Part shown: positions 45,247 through 53,913 of the stretch, one piece after another
Layout of the letters: each line of letters starts with the position of its first letter
Position numbering within the stretch: position 1 is the stretch's first letter
Source of the DNA: Candidatus Poribacteria bacterium
Lineage (GTDB): Bacteria > Poribacteria > WGA-4E > WGA-3G
Length of the DNA: 64,000 nt
Direction of reading: 5' to 3'
Assembly: GCA_021295715.1 (NCBI GenBank)
Contig: JAGWBV010000003.1
Coordinates: 83,400 to 147,399, forward strand
The notes under the pieces: generated by a model
The model's input: only the letters and a program-made list of their open reading frames with translations
Database searches by the model: none
What the model was told of the DNA's origin: nothing
Translations under genes and position numbers: made by a program

Positions 45247-46188
45247 TTACACGGCTTTCACAACACCTTTGATGTAACTTCCGTCTCCACCCGCGTCTCC
45301 ACCCGTTGCTTCCTTGAGGAGTGCCGGATAATCCTGCAGTGGGACGATGTGCGTTATGAGTGGTCTCAGGTCAATATGCCCACGCTCAAGAAGCCGGATC
45401 GCTGGTGGGAACGTGTCCCGAATCTTCGCACCCGGCGACGAACTCACCAAATTGAACGCACCGCCATGCCACTCGGAACCGTTGAATGTTACTTGCTCCC
45501 GAATACAACCGAAGAGATTGATATGCCCACCTCTACGAACAATCTTCGTGGCGAGATTTAACCCTGCCCCTTTGCCAGAACAGTCAAATACCACGTCAAT
45601 CGGACGCGCTTTTAGCTCCGACACTAACTCGGAGGCAGGGATTTCCTGAGGATTATACGTGAGTTCAGCACCGAGCGATTTCGCCAGGTTCAGACGTTTC
45701 TCAACGAGATCAATGGCGATCAGGTCATTTGTGTAGAATCGGCTCATTGCCTGAACGAACATAAGTCCCATAAAACCACACCCGATAACTGCAACGTTGT
45801 CAGCGGGTCGCAAAGGGGCAGTGTCGAGCCCAGTTACAACGCATGAAACCGGCTCAACGAGCCAATACTCATCCGAAATATCCGATTCCGGAAGGACATA
45901 TATGTTTTCAGCTGGACAGTTCTTGATACCATCGAATCCCAACGCTACACTCGCAACACGCATCCCCTCCTCAATATCCGGGACCCCGCTCCCAACTTTT
46001 GTGACATAACCAACGCCTTCATGCCCCGGAGGCGCGTAACCACCATCCCGAAAGGTCGCTAAGTCCCATGCACAGACCCCACAGGCGGCACTTTGAACCT
46101 GCACTTCATCCGCCTGCAGATTGGATACATTAACATCAATAATCTCGACCCCACCGTTTTCTCCATACCTGATCGTTTGCGTTTTCAT
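45247..46188 (-). CDS. Zinc-type alcohol/sugar dehydrogenase (MDR family)
   Basis: 313 residues. The catalytic zinc cysteine is in CGVCAWDL and the histidine/glutamate pair in PPGHEGVG. The Rossmann motif is VAVIGCGFMGL. The four-cysteine structural zinc loop is missing, which makes the protein short (about 350 is usual). It probably oxidises a secondary alcohol of a sugar or polyol with NAD(P). The ATG at 46188 follows AAGGAGGG with a longish spacing; a GTG at 46236 is possible. A minus-strand -10 box TGCTATAAT (46253-46248) lies upstream. It lies near MR/MLE genes, which fits sugar-acid metabolism. Confidence 0.85.
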   Translation of the reverse strand: MKTQTIRYGENGGVEIIDVNVSNLQADEVQVQSAACGVCAWDLATFRDGGYAPPGHEGVGYVTKVGSGVPDIEEGMRVASVALGFDGIKNCPAENIYVLPESDISDEYWLVEPVSCVVTGLDTAPLRPADNVAVIGCGFMGLMFVQAMSRFYTNDLIAIDLVEKRLNLAKSLGAELTYNPQEIPASELVSELKARPIDVVFDCSGKGAGLNLATKIVRRGGHINLFGCIREQVTFNGSEWHGGAFNLVSSSPGAKIRDTFPPAIRLLERGHIDLRPLITHIVPLQDYPALLKEATGGDAGGDGSYIKGVVKAV

Positions 46189-46313
46189 CGGTTTAACACA
46201 ACCCTCCTTACATTGGTCAACAGCGAACAATACCACGATTTTTCCAGATTATAGCATACATTCTGAATGCAACTGCCACTTTTGTGTGAGATGCACACTT
46301 CTCCTAAAGCACA

Positions 46314-47427
46314 CTACCAGTTCGTATGCGATCCGTCGCGTCGGCGAAGGTGTGGCGGTTCCGAGAATTTGTAGGTCTGTGCCGTTACGAGTTCTTCATC
46401 AACTTCAACCCCTAAGCCAGGACCGTCTGGTACTGGTATGACTGCACCGTCAAGTTTGTGTTGCACGGGAAATAGGTCCTCATCATAGTGTCCAGATTTT
46501 TCTGTTGGAGAGACTCGGATTTCTAACCACGCGAAGTTCGGGACCGCGGCTGCCAGATGAACCGTCGCAGCCGTGCATATCGGTCCTAATGGGTTGTGTG
46601 GCATCAGGTCGATATAGTGTGCTTCAGCGTCAACCCACCGACGTTGCACACATCAAGTCGGGCAAAGTTCGTAATACCGCGTTCCAGGTACGGGAGAAAC
46701 TGCCACTTACTGGAGAATTCCTCGCCAATCGCGAATGGGACATCGACCATCGTCCGCAGGGATTCATACGCTTCTGGTGTCTCATCTCGGATCGGCTCCT
46801 CCAAAAAGTCGAGCGTGCCAGAGGGCATACGTTGACAAAAAGATGCCGCTTCCGCGACGCTGAGCCGGTGATGATAGTCGATGCCAAGAACAGGTTCGGA
46901 TCCGATGGCTTCTCGAAGTGCCGTCAACCATTCCGCGGCGAGGCTGATGGACTCGTGGGGTTCAAAGATGTTCTCCTCGCCCGGCTTCGCACGGTGCAAG
47001 ACGTTTGTTCGGATGACGTTCCATCCGTTCTCAAGCAATAAATTCGCGTTCGCAATTAATTCCTCAACTGTGGATGCCCCCGTCGTTGCAAAGCATGGGA
47101 CAGCGTCGCGTTGCTTTCCACCGAGCAATTGGTAGACCGGCACGTTCAACGCCTTCCCGACAATATCGTGCAGTGCGATGTCGATCGCTGAGATCGCGCC
47201 TGTCAATGCCCGACCACCCTCAAAATACTGGCTCCGGTACATCTCCTGCCACAACCCACCGATCCGCATCGGATTACGCCCGATGAGGAATTCGCGATAG
47301 TGTCTAACTGCACCCACGACAGCCAATTCTCGACTCGAAAGTCCAGACTCGCCCTCTCCACCTTGACAATGTGTTGATTTCTGTGTCCCACCCAAACAGG
47401 ATACGGTTTGATATCGGTAATTTTCAT
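46314..47427 (-). pseudogene. Enolase-superfamily gene broken by two frameshifts
   Basis: Three minus-strand frames join into one MR/MLE protein. The N-terminus MKITDIKPYPVWVGHRN...IVKVE runs from 47427 to about 47355. The middle (GESGLSSRELAVVGAV, IDIALHDIVGKALNVPVYQLLGG, LGIDYHHRLS, LDFLEEP, AIGEEF) runs from about 47350 to 46650. The C-terminus (AEAHYIDLMPHNPLGP, PGLGVEVDEEL) runs from about 46648 to 46314. At each junction the expected protein is short by roughly eight residues, so two deletions of about 23 and 25 bases, each shifting the frame, fit best. All three metal-ligand motifs are still readable. Confidence 0.8.
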
Positions 47428-47531
47428 AATGCCTCTCTCCTACGCAAACTTCGTGCTGGATTTCTAACCCTTATACCAAATTGCTTGGCATGTGTCAATT
47501 GGTTTTCGTGTTTTGTGGACATCAGCAATGG

Positions 47532-47560
47532 TTGAACCAAACGGACAGGTATGTTACAAT
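47532..47560 (+). promoter_or_regulatory. Promoter of the nitrilase gene
   Basis: TTGAAC (47532-47537), 17-base spacer, TACAAT (47555-47560). It overlaps a longer in-frame start at 47551, which supports ATG 47587 as the true start. Confidence 0.65.
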
Positions 47561-47586
47561 TGCAGAAACAGAAGGGAGGCACTCAG

Positions 47587-48429
47587 ATGACTAATAACCA
47601 GATTAAAATCGCGGCGTGTCAATTGCTCACCAGTGAAGATGTTTCTACCAATACTGCAAAAGTGCTCCAGCAGATTGAAACGTGTGCAGAGATGGAGATT
47701 CAGATTGCGGCATTCCCTGAAGGATGCCTGTTCGGCTACTGCTGTCGGACGGATTATTGGGAACGTATCTCGCCACAGGTTTTTAAAGAAGCTGAGGCGG
47801 AAATAGCGGAAGCGGCGCGTCGGCATGGAATCGCCGTTATTGTCGGCTCCGCGCATCACGATGGAGAGAATTGGCACAACGACCTTGCTATTTTCGATCC
47901 GCAAGGAACCCTCAAATACCGTTACGGCAAAACCTTTCTCGCAGGGGAACAGTGGTGTACCAACAATCGCGGTCCGCTACCGATTGTGGAACTCGCTGGT
48001 GTTACGTGCTGCTTCATCATCTGCCACGATGTTCGCTATCCAGAGTTAGTCAAATTGCCTGCAGCGATGGGCGCGCAACTCTGCATCTTCTGCTCGTGTG
48101 AAGCAGGGTTGCTATCGGAATATAAACTCTCCGCTTATCGCGCTATGCCGATCTCACGTGCGACAGAAAACGGTATCTATCTCCTGATGGCGAACACACC
48201 TGCAGATCCAGATGATTTGCGGGCAACGGGTGCCTCACACGGCAACTCTAAGATTGTGCATCCAGATGGTAATGTTATCATAGAGGCTGGGTTCTTCGGA
48301 GATGACATCGTTTCGGCAACGATAGACCTCTCACAGGCGACAGGTTCGCAGGCGAAACGAACCTACAATGAAGACACCATCCTGCGGGAATGGTTCCGAC
48401 AAGGGTGCGAATTCGTTGTAAAAGTCTGA
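47587..48429 (+). CDS. Carbon-nitrogen hydrolase (nitrilase superfamily)
   Basis: 280 residues. The catalytic triad of the superfamily is visible: E45 in AAFPEGCLFG, K115 in RYGKTFL, and C146 in FIICHDVRYPE. Members hydrolyse amides, nitriles or carbamoyl groups. AAGGGAGG precedes ATG 47587. The amidohydrolase gene starts 31 bases downstream with its own strong ribosome site, so the two may form an operon that degrades a nitrogen compound. No signal peptide. Confidence 0.92.
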   Translation: MTNNQIKIAACQLLTSEDVSTNTAKVLQQIETCAEMEIQIAAFPEGCLFGYCCRTDYWERISPQVFKEAEAEIAEAARRHGIAVIVGSAHHDGENWHNDLAIFDPQGTLKYRYGKTFLAGEQWCTNNRGPLPIVELAGVTCCFIICHDVRYPELVKLPAAMGAQLCIFCSCEAGLLSEYKLSAYRAMPISRATENGIYLLMANTPADPDDLRATGASHGNSKIVHPDGNVIIEAGFFGDDIVSATIDLSQATGSQAKRTYNEDTILREWFRQGCEFVVKV

Positions 48430-48460
48430 AATCAGTATAGTATCTGAAGGAGTTAGATAT

Positions 48461-49714
48461 ATGCCAAATCAAACTGTCCAGATCCGTACCGGTCAGCTCG
48501 TCGATGGGATCAGTACATACGCTAAGAACAATCAGGCGATTCTTGTGATTGATGGACGGATTAATGCCGTTGGACATTACGAAGAGATTGCGAAACAGAC
48601 ACCACCTGACGCAGAAGTTGTTAATCTTGGAGACGCGTATATCACACCGGGACTCATTGATGGACATACACATCTGAGCCTCGCAGGCGATGGGCGGAAC
48701 TACGTTCAGATGTTCTCGGAAACCGATGAGATGATGGTGCTGACCGGTGCGATGAATCTGCAACGCCATCTCACCGCAGGGATCACAACCATCCGCGAAC
48801 ACGGAGCAAGGAATAAGGTAGGATTCACGCTCAAGGAAGGGCTTGAACGCGGTTACATTCCTGGTCCCCGCACCTTAGTAAGCGGACGACCCATCACTTG
48901 CACAGGTGGGCATTTCCACATGTGTAACGAGACAGCGGATGGTGTGGCTGAGATGCGACGCTCCGTCCGCCGCTTGGTTCACGAGGGTGCGGATTACATC
49001 AAGATTATGGCATCTGGCGGAGGGACTGCTGGAACGATTCCGGGACGCGCCAGTTACTCTGTTGCTGAGTTGCACGCCGCTGTTCACGAGGCACACCACT
49101 TCCATCGGCTCACGGTGGCGCATTGCCGCGCAAAGGAGTCGATGGTGCGTGCGGTTGAAGCGGGCATTGATCTGATGGAGCATGCGGAATTCCTCGACCC
49201 AGACGGTGAACTCCGGTTCGATCCCAAAATTGCCGAAATGATGGCAGAATCCGGCATCTGGATCAGTCCAACCCTTCAAGCATGGACGGGTTATCCTCGC
49301 ATCGTTGAACTCCGCACGAAACGGGACACGGATGCGATTTCTGCTGACGAAGCAACCGAATTACAGCGACTTGAGGCGCGGGCAGAAGTCCGTTTAGATG
49401 TGATGCGACGCATGCTTGACTATGGACTCCGCGATCGGATTGTTCCGGGCACGGATTCAGGGGTCGGCAATCTCGCATTCGGTCATCTTGATTATGATTT
49501 GCAACTGCTCGTTCAAGTCGGATTTACGCCTGCGGAGGCACTTATCTCAGCGACCCGCATTTCCGCCGAGGCGATCGGAATGGCAGATGAGATTGGGACG
49601 ATCGAGGTGGGGAAAATTGCTGATCTCGTTGCTTTTGAGGGCGATCCGACAAATGACGTAGATGCCTTTAGCCGAGTGATTGCGGTATTTCAAGCCGGAC
49701 AACGGGTGAAATAA
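48461..49714 (+). CDS. Metal-dependent amidohydrolase (imidazolonepropionase/prolidase-like)
   Basis: 417 residues. Metal-binding motifs of the superfamily: ITPGLIDGHTHLS, the lysine in YIKIMASGGGT (likely carboxylated), the histidine in LTVAHCRA, the histidine in DLMEHAEFL and the aspartate in VPGTDSGVG. The C-terminal IGTIEVGKIADLVAF returns to the small beta domain. It resembles enzymes that open cyclic amides or cut X-Pro dipeptides. AAGGAG lies upstream of ATG. Cytoplasmic by the lack of a signal peptide. The substrate is not predictable. Confidence 0.9.
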   Translation: MPNQTVQIRTGQLVDGISTYAKNNQAILVIDGRINAVGHYEEIAKQTPPDAEVVNLGDAYITPGLIDGHTHLSLAGDGRNYVQMFSETDEMMVLTGAMNLQRHLTAGITTIREHGARNKVGFTLKEGLERGYIPGPRTLVSGRPITCTGGHFHMCNETADGVAEMRRSVRRLVHEGADYIKIMASGGGTAGTIPGRASYSVAELHAAVHEAHHFHRLTVAHCRAKESMVRAVEAGIDLMEHAEFLDPDGELRFDPKIAEMMAESGIWISPTLQAWTGYPRIVELRTKRDTDAISADEATELQRLEARAEVRLDVMRRMLDYGLRDRIVPGTDSGVGNLAFGHLDYDLQLLVQVGFTPAEALISATRISAEAIGMADEIGTIEVGKIADLVAFEGDPTNDVDAFSRVIAVFQAGQRVK

Positions 49715-49722
49715 ACCACAAT

Positions 49723-50187
49723 ATGCAGTCAAACATTGACCACACTATCATTCAGCAGTTGGTCACCGATTCTCAAAAAGATGGCGTCCAAAAATTGGTT
49801 GTGGGGGCGGTAATCTCGAAAAATAACAAGTTCCTGCTTTTGGAGCGAGTGCTATCTGACTTCATGGGTGGATTTGTTGAAATTCCAAGTGGTACCGTGG
49901 AGACGGGGGAGGATCTACTCACAGCACTCGCACGGGAAGTGCAGGAAGAGACAGGGCTTGTGGTAATATCAGTCCTTGAATGTCTCGGATCCTTTGATTA
50001 TCGATCCAGTTCCGGTAAAAAAACGAGACATTTCAACTTTTTCGTTGAGGTGGAGGACGGTGAGATCAAACTGGACCCTGCTGAACATCAGGCATACTAC
50101 TTAGTTGCGTTGTCTGATGCGGCGTTCACAACGCTTAACATCTCGGATGCTACCAAGGCTATTCTCAGGACTGCATCGCAACGATGA
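49723..50187 (+). CDS. Nudix hydrolase
   Basis: 154 residues. The Nudix box spans about residues 60-80: GTVETGEDLLTALAREVQEE then TGL, which fits GX5EX7REUXEEXGU. The N-terminal part (QKLVVGAVISKNNKFLLLER) is the usual beta-sheet. These enzymes cleave nucleoside diphosphates linked to another moiety. The gene begins 8 bases after the amidohydrolase stop without a clear ribosome site, so it is probably translated by coupling. Substrate unknown. Confidence 0.9.
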   Translation: MQSNIDHTIIQQLVTDSQKDGVQKLVVGAVISKNNKFLLLERVLSDFMGGFVEIPSGTVETGEDLLTALAREVQEETGLVVISVLECLGSFDYRSSSGKKTRHFNFFVEVEDGEIKLDPAEHQAYYLVALSDAAFTTLNISDATKAILRTASQR

Positions 50188-50205
50188 TGCCGGCGTTTGA
50201 TTAGA

Positions 50206-50958
50206 TTATACCTCATAGATGTCTGCACGTCGTTTTGCCACCTTATGTCGGGTAAGTGCTTGAAGGTCCTCCGGCATACGCGCAAACGTCTCCGGGAAAA
50301 CGGGTTGATGACCTCCCTCGCGCATGAGATTCCACCAAGGAGGGTAGTAGGCAATATTCAACGCCATGCGGTGTTGGTTGTCGGTTGTGTTCGCGCCCTG
50401 CCCGTGCCATGTGCCACCATGCCACAACAACACGGAACCGCGTCGGCCGCAGACGGGCACTGGATGACTCTCCGCAATATCGGATGCTGAAGGTCTCCGC
50501 CGTGCGCGATGGCTGAATGGCACAACAAGGGTCGCGCCGTTATCAACGGTAAAATCCGTCATCATCCAGATTGAATTAATCATCCACGGTGTTTCAGGTA
50601 GGCGCGATGGCAAGTCGTGCGTCGAATCGGAATGGATACCCCCTTGTGATGCACGCGGCTTAACCCATTTTGTACACGCCTCACCCAGTCGCGCGTTATC
50701 GCCGAGAAAATGGCGGACGACCTGTAGCACCTGTGGATGTGCGATGCATTCCCAACACATCTCATCGAGGTTGACTACCCCGAAAAGCGTTTGATACAGG
50801 TCAGCATTTGGGTCCTGAAAGGCGGCGTGATTCGCAGGGTTTCGGTGAAGTTGGAAGTATTTCTCCGCCATTGCATCCGCTTGTACGGCAGGAATCGCAT
50901 CCTCAATCAAACAGTAGCCGAATGTTTCGAGATGTTCTATTGCGTCTTGTTGTGGCAT
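50206..50958 (-). CDS. PhyH family dioxygenase
   Basis: 250 residues. Iron ligands H109 and D111 in GIHSDS, distal H185 in TWHGQGANTT, arginine R197 in QHRMAL. The N-terminal strand is ETFGYCLIEDAI. The HGQGANTTD motif links it to the PhyH protein at 6401-7153. It is convergent with the Nudix gene (18 bases apart). A ribosome site is weak (GGAGTTCC upstream of ATG 50958). No signal peptide. Confidence 0.9.
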   Translation of the reverse strand: MPQQDAIEHLETFGYCLIEDAIPAVQADAMAEKYFQLHRNPANHAAFQDPNADLYQTLFGVVNLDEMCWECIAHPQVLQVVRHFLGDNARLGEACTKWVKPRASQGGIHSDSTHDLPSRLPETPWMINSIWMMTDFTVDNGATLVVPFSHRARRRPSASDIAESHPVPVCGRRGSVLLWHGGTWHGQGANTTDNQHRMALNIAYYPPWWNLMREGGHQPVFPETFARMPEDLQALTRHKVAKRRADIYEV

Positions 50959-51214
50959 TTATGGAACTCCTGCACTTTTCAGAGGATCCTTCGGTATCAG
51001 TGCGTACTTATTGTGTTTAATTGAAGCAAAAAATCAATGCGAAGGCAGTCCTGAAAAGCGTTTTGGCTATTTTACCACGCCTTATCGTGTGCGAACAAGC
51101 GGAAAAATTACGAATTTTCAAAACTCTATAGGATTTAAGCTTTTGGACAGGTTTCTGAGCATCCTTGCCCTAACTGAAATGAGTCGCTGGACACTGATGA
51201 CGGAGATAGAATTC

Positions 51215-52018
51215 ATGAAAAAAGAAAATGAAGTCGAAACTGGTGAATGGAATCGGCTTGTGAAGGATACTTATCATTCGCTGGAGTTCTTGGTCACGAT
51301 GCATTACCTTCGGAAACACCTTCCTGAGACAGGTAAGATTTTAGATGCAGGTGGTGGACCCGGGCGTTATACGCTTGAACTTTGTCGGGCAGGCTATGAT
51401 GTCGTTCTCTTGGATATTGACCGAGCATACACGACTTTTGCTGAAGAAAAAATCAGATTAGAACCGAAACACGTTTCGAGCCGACTCATCGCGTCGGTTG
51501 TTGGGGATATACGAGACCTTTCACGTTTTAACACGAATGACTTTGATGCCGTGCTATGCCTCGGTGGTCCACTAACACATATTAGCGATGCAACCGAGCG
51601 GATCCAGGCTACCTCTGAATTGGTTCGGGTCGCCAAGCCTGGAGGGATCGTCGGGATTGCCGTTGTAGGGTATCTGGCGATGCTGCGGACGGTTCTCAGT
51701 CGTGTGAGTCAGGAATTGATAACACCTCAGTATTGGGAATTAATAAAAGAAGGAAAAGGAAATAACCTTGTTGGTGGTAACCTATGGCATTTTTTTCGGG
51801 CTTCCGAACTTCAGCAACTTGCTGAATCGTGTGGGTTAATCACACTACAAATGGTGGGCTGTGAGGGGCTTTCAACGGGATTATCTGCGGCGACTAATAC
51901 AGCGGCAAAAGACCCAGCAAAGTGGGAACGTTGGGTCGAGTTAGTCTTGGAAACAGCGACGGAACCCGCCATCGTGGACATGGCTGAGCATATCTTATAC
52001 ATTGGTCAGGCTGGCTAA
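51215..52018 (+). CDS. Class I SAM-dependent methyltransferase
   Basis: 267 residues from ATG 51215, which follows GGAGA; a longer frame from 51011 lacks a site. Motif I is ILDAGGGPGRYTLEL, motif II DVVLLDID, motif III/IV DFDAVLCLGGPLTHI, and VAKPGGIVGIAVVG corresponds to motif V/VI. The N-terminal WNRLVKDTYHSLEFLVTMHYL helix is a lid. The target is unknown. The next gene lies only 3 bases away, convergent, and is another methyltransferase of a different subtype. Confidence 0.85.
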   Translation: MKKENEVETGEWNRLVKDTYHSLEFLVTMHYLRKHLPETGKILDAGGGPGRYTLELCRAGYDVVLLDIDRAYTTFAEEKIRLEPKHVSSRLIASVVGDIRDLSRFNTNDFDAVLCLGGPLTHISDATERIQATSELVRVAKPGGIVGIAVVGYLAMLRTVLSRVSQELITPQYWELIKEGKGNNLVGGNLWHFFRASELQQLAESCGLITLQMVGCEGLSTGLSAATNTAAKDPAKWERWVELVLETATEPAIVDMAEHILYIGQAG

Positions 52019-52021
52019 CCC

Positions 52022-52702
52022 TCATCTATTTTTATTCCGAAACACCAACATATATCTATTTTCTCCTATTTGCTCTACCTGTTCTAAAGCAAAGTGCTTC
52101 TCAACAATGTACTTGGCAAAAGCAATTGTCCAAAAGACCCATGGAGAAGCGTAAACGCCTTTACCCGGAATTGTGATGTGTCCTGCCATCAGACCTGTCT
52201 GGACATCATATCGCTCTGGAAGGGTTTCCTCACCCGCTCTCTTGACCAATTCATCGTGCATAATAACAACGAAGATGCCATTGTCCGATAGAATCTCTTT
52301 AAGTTGAACTGTTAAGCTCTCCAGCGTCTGATATGATAAGTAACCATTATTTTGAGGAAGCAACGCAAGATCGAAAGAATTCTCTTTGTAAGGTAGAGCA
52401 GTTATATCTCCTATATTGAATTGGCATCGACTCTTTCTTTTTTCGGCAACCTCTTTGGCGTGGAGAAGTGGAATCTCTGCGAAATCAATACCTGTTGCTA
52501 TGGCTCCCATCTCTTCCATGGCGAACGTATACCGCCCTGCATTGCAGCCTAAGTCTAATGCGCGCATGCCGGGCTTTATTAATTTAGGTAGGTGGTTTTT
52601 GTATCTGTCAACGGCAAATTGTGATCTTGGGTTATCAGGGTCAGTCGTCGGATGGACACCAGCGGCATTGTAGTGTTTCCGAGTCGCGTCAAATATGTTC
52701 AT
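52022..52702 (-). CDS. Class I SAM-dependent methyltransferase
   Basis: 226 residues. Motif I is ALDLGCNAGRYTFAM, motif II ATGIDFAEIPLLHAK, then ALPYKENSFDLALLPQNNGYLSY. The start at 52702 is ATG; a TTG 18 bases upstream is also in frame. The ribosome site is weak. Substrate unknown. It overlaps nothing and ends 3 bases from its convergent neighbour, so their 3' ends lack any room for a terminator. Confidence 0.82.
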   Translation of the reverse strand: MNIFDATRKHYNAAGVHPTTDPDNPRSQFAVDRYKNHLPKLIKPGMRALDLGCNAGRYTFAMEEMGAIATGIDFAEIPLLHAKEVAEKRKSRCQFNIGDITALPYKENSFDLALLPQNNGYLSYQTLESLTVQLKEILSDNGIFVVIMHDELVKRAGEETLPERYDVQTGLMAGHITIPGKGVYASPWVFWTIAFAKYIVEKHFALEQVEQIGENRYMLVFRNKNR

Positions 52703-52838
52703 ATACTTCTCTTTCTTCAAATATGGCTTGCCCTATACGGTACTATCGTGTAAATTAGTGGGATAGGATACATCAGACATTTTGTCATAATTTATTACAT
52801 TAGACAAGAGGAAATTCACCGTAGAAGGAGTCCTGCAA

Positions 52839-53903
52839 ATGCTATCGACTGAAAACATGGGAGGTGTTGTCGTCACCCCAAGTCAATTAGGTGAGATGCA
52901 AGCGGACGACTACATTCTCCACGCTCGCGATGGTATGCTGAACAAGGTAGAGGTGGAGAAAACCCGAATGCCCTTGGACCCGCAAGCGCACTACCAAGGA
53001 TTGAATTTCGTTCTCGCTCCTGATGGCACCATCTATGCGGTGCAACAGACCATCATCTCTAAGTCTACGGATGATGGCAGAACATGGGAACATCTCAACA
53101 GAGATCCTTCTGCTTTTGGGTTCAATGGATGGTTGCTGCAAGCCAATAACCACGGGAAACTCATCAATGTGAGCCAACAGAGTGAAGAATCGCCAATCAC
53201 TGTCTGGCTATCCGATGATGAGGGCGCAACGTGGGAGCAGACGAGTGAAATAGATGTTGCGCCATTTCAGAAGACCGTTGCCGGTTCAAGTTTGACTCGA
53301 CTCAGCAATGGGACGCTCCTCCTACCTATCAAAAGACGTGATGACCCGTTTTACGAAGGCACGAACCCGACGTATGTCTTCGTTTCGGACGACGATGGAT
53401 ACACCTTCTCGAATCGTTTTTTCTTATCGGATTACGGTAACGAGGTCAACATTGCTGAACTATTCCCCGGTAGACTGCTTGCAGTTATCCGGTACCAACC
53501 TGGACCGTCAGATCAACCCCACACAAATAAAACCGTTTTCCTCGCAGACGCAATGGACAACGGCGCGACATGGGCGAATCTGCGTCAATTGACGAGTGTG
53601 CATGGGCAATGCCACGGGGCCGCAGTGGGACTTTCTAATAACCGTGCTGTTGTGGCTTACGATCACCGTTATCCGCGAGAACTCGGCAGCGGTCGCGCAA
53701 TGGTAAGTGACGACAATGGCGAGAATTGGTCTGACGAGATCTATTACCTCTGTCACGGACACGTCGCTGGTTTTCCACGACACATTAGCTTAGATGGAAA
53801 AGAGATACTAACCTTCATCGGTTCCTGCTACGGCGATGTCAGCAAATGGGAGAACGCCACAGGGAACTCACACTTCTGTGTGATCCGGTGGCAACCGGTT
53901 TAG
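52839..53903 (+). CDS. Sialidase/neuraminidase-family (BNR repeat) protein
   Basis: 354 residues, six-bladed propeller. Asp-box motifs (SxDxGxTW) occur about five times: STDDGRTW, LSDDEGATW, VSDDDGYTF, DNGATW and SDDNGENW. The classic arginine triad could be R in the LPIKRRDD, LAVIRYQPG and ISLDG contexts, but this cannot be fixed. No signal peptide, so it is probably cytoplasmic. AAGGAG precedes the ATG. The MR/MLE gene follows after 10 bases and is probably cotranscribed, pointing to breakdown of a sugar acid or uronate. Confidence 0.88.
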   Translation: MLSTENMGGVVVTPSQLGEMQADDYILHARDGMLNKVEVEKTRMPLDPQAHYQGLNFVLAPDGTIYAVQQTIISKSTDDGRTWEHLNRDPSAFGFNGWLLQANNHGKLINVSQQSEESPITVWLSDDEGATWEQTSEIDVAPFQKTVAGSSLTRLSNGTLLLPIKRRDDPFYEGTNPTYVFVSDDDGYTFSNRFFLSDYGNEVNIAELFPGRLLAVIRYQPGPSDQPHTNKTVFLADAMDNGATWANLRQLTSVHGQCHGAAVGLSNNRAVVAYDHRYPRELGSGRAMVSDDNGENWSDEIYYLCHGHVAGFPRHISLDGKEILTFIGSCYGDVSKWENATGNSHFCVIRWQPV

Positions 53904-53913
53904 GACAAACATT

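Noticed and set aside
46505-47041. A 178-codon plus-strand frame
   Set aside because: Antisense to the MR/MLE pseudogene whose frames carry all family motifs.
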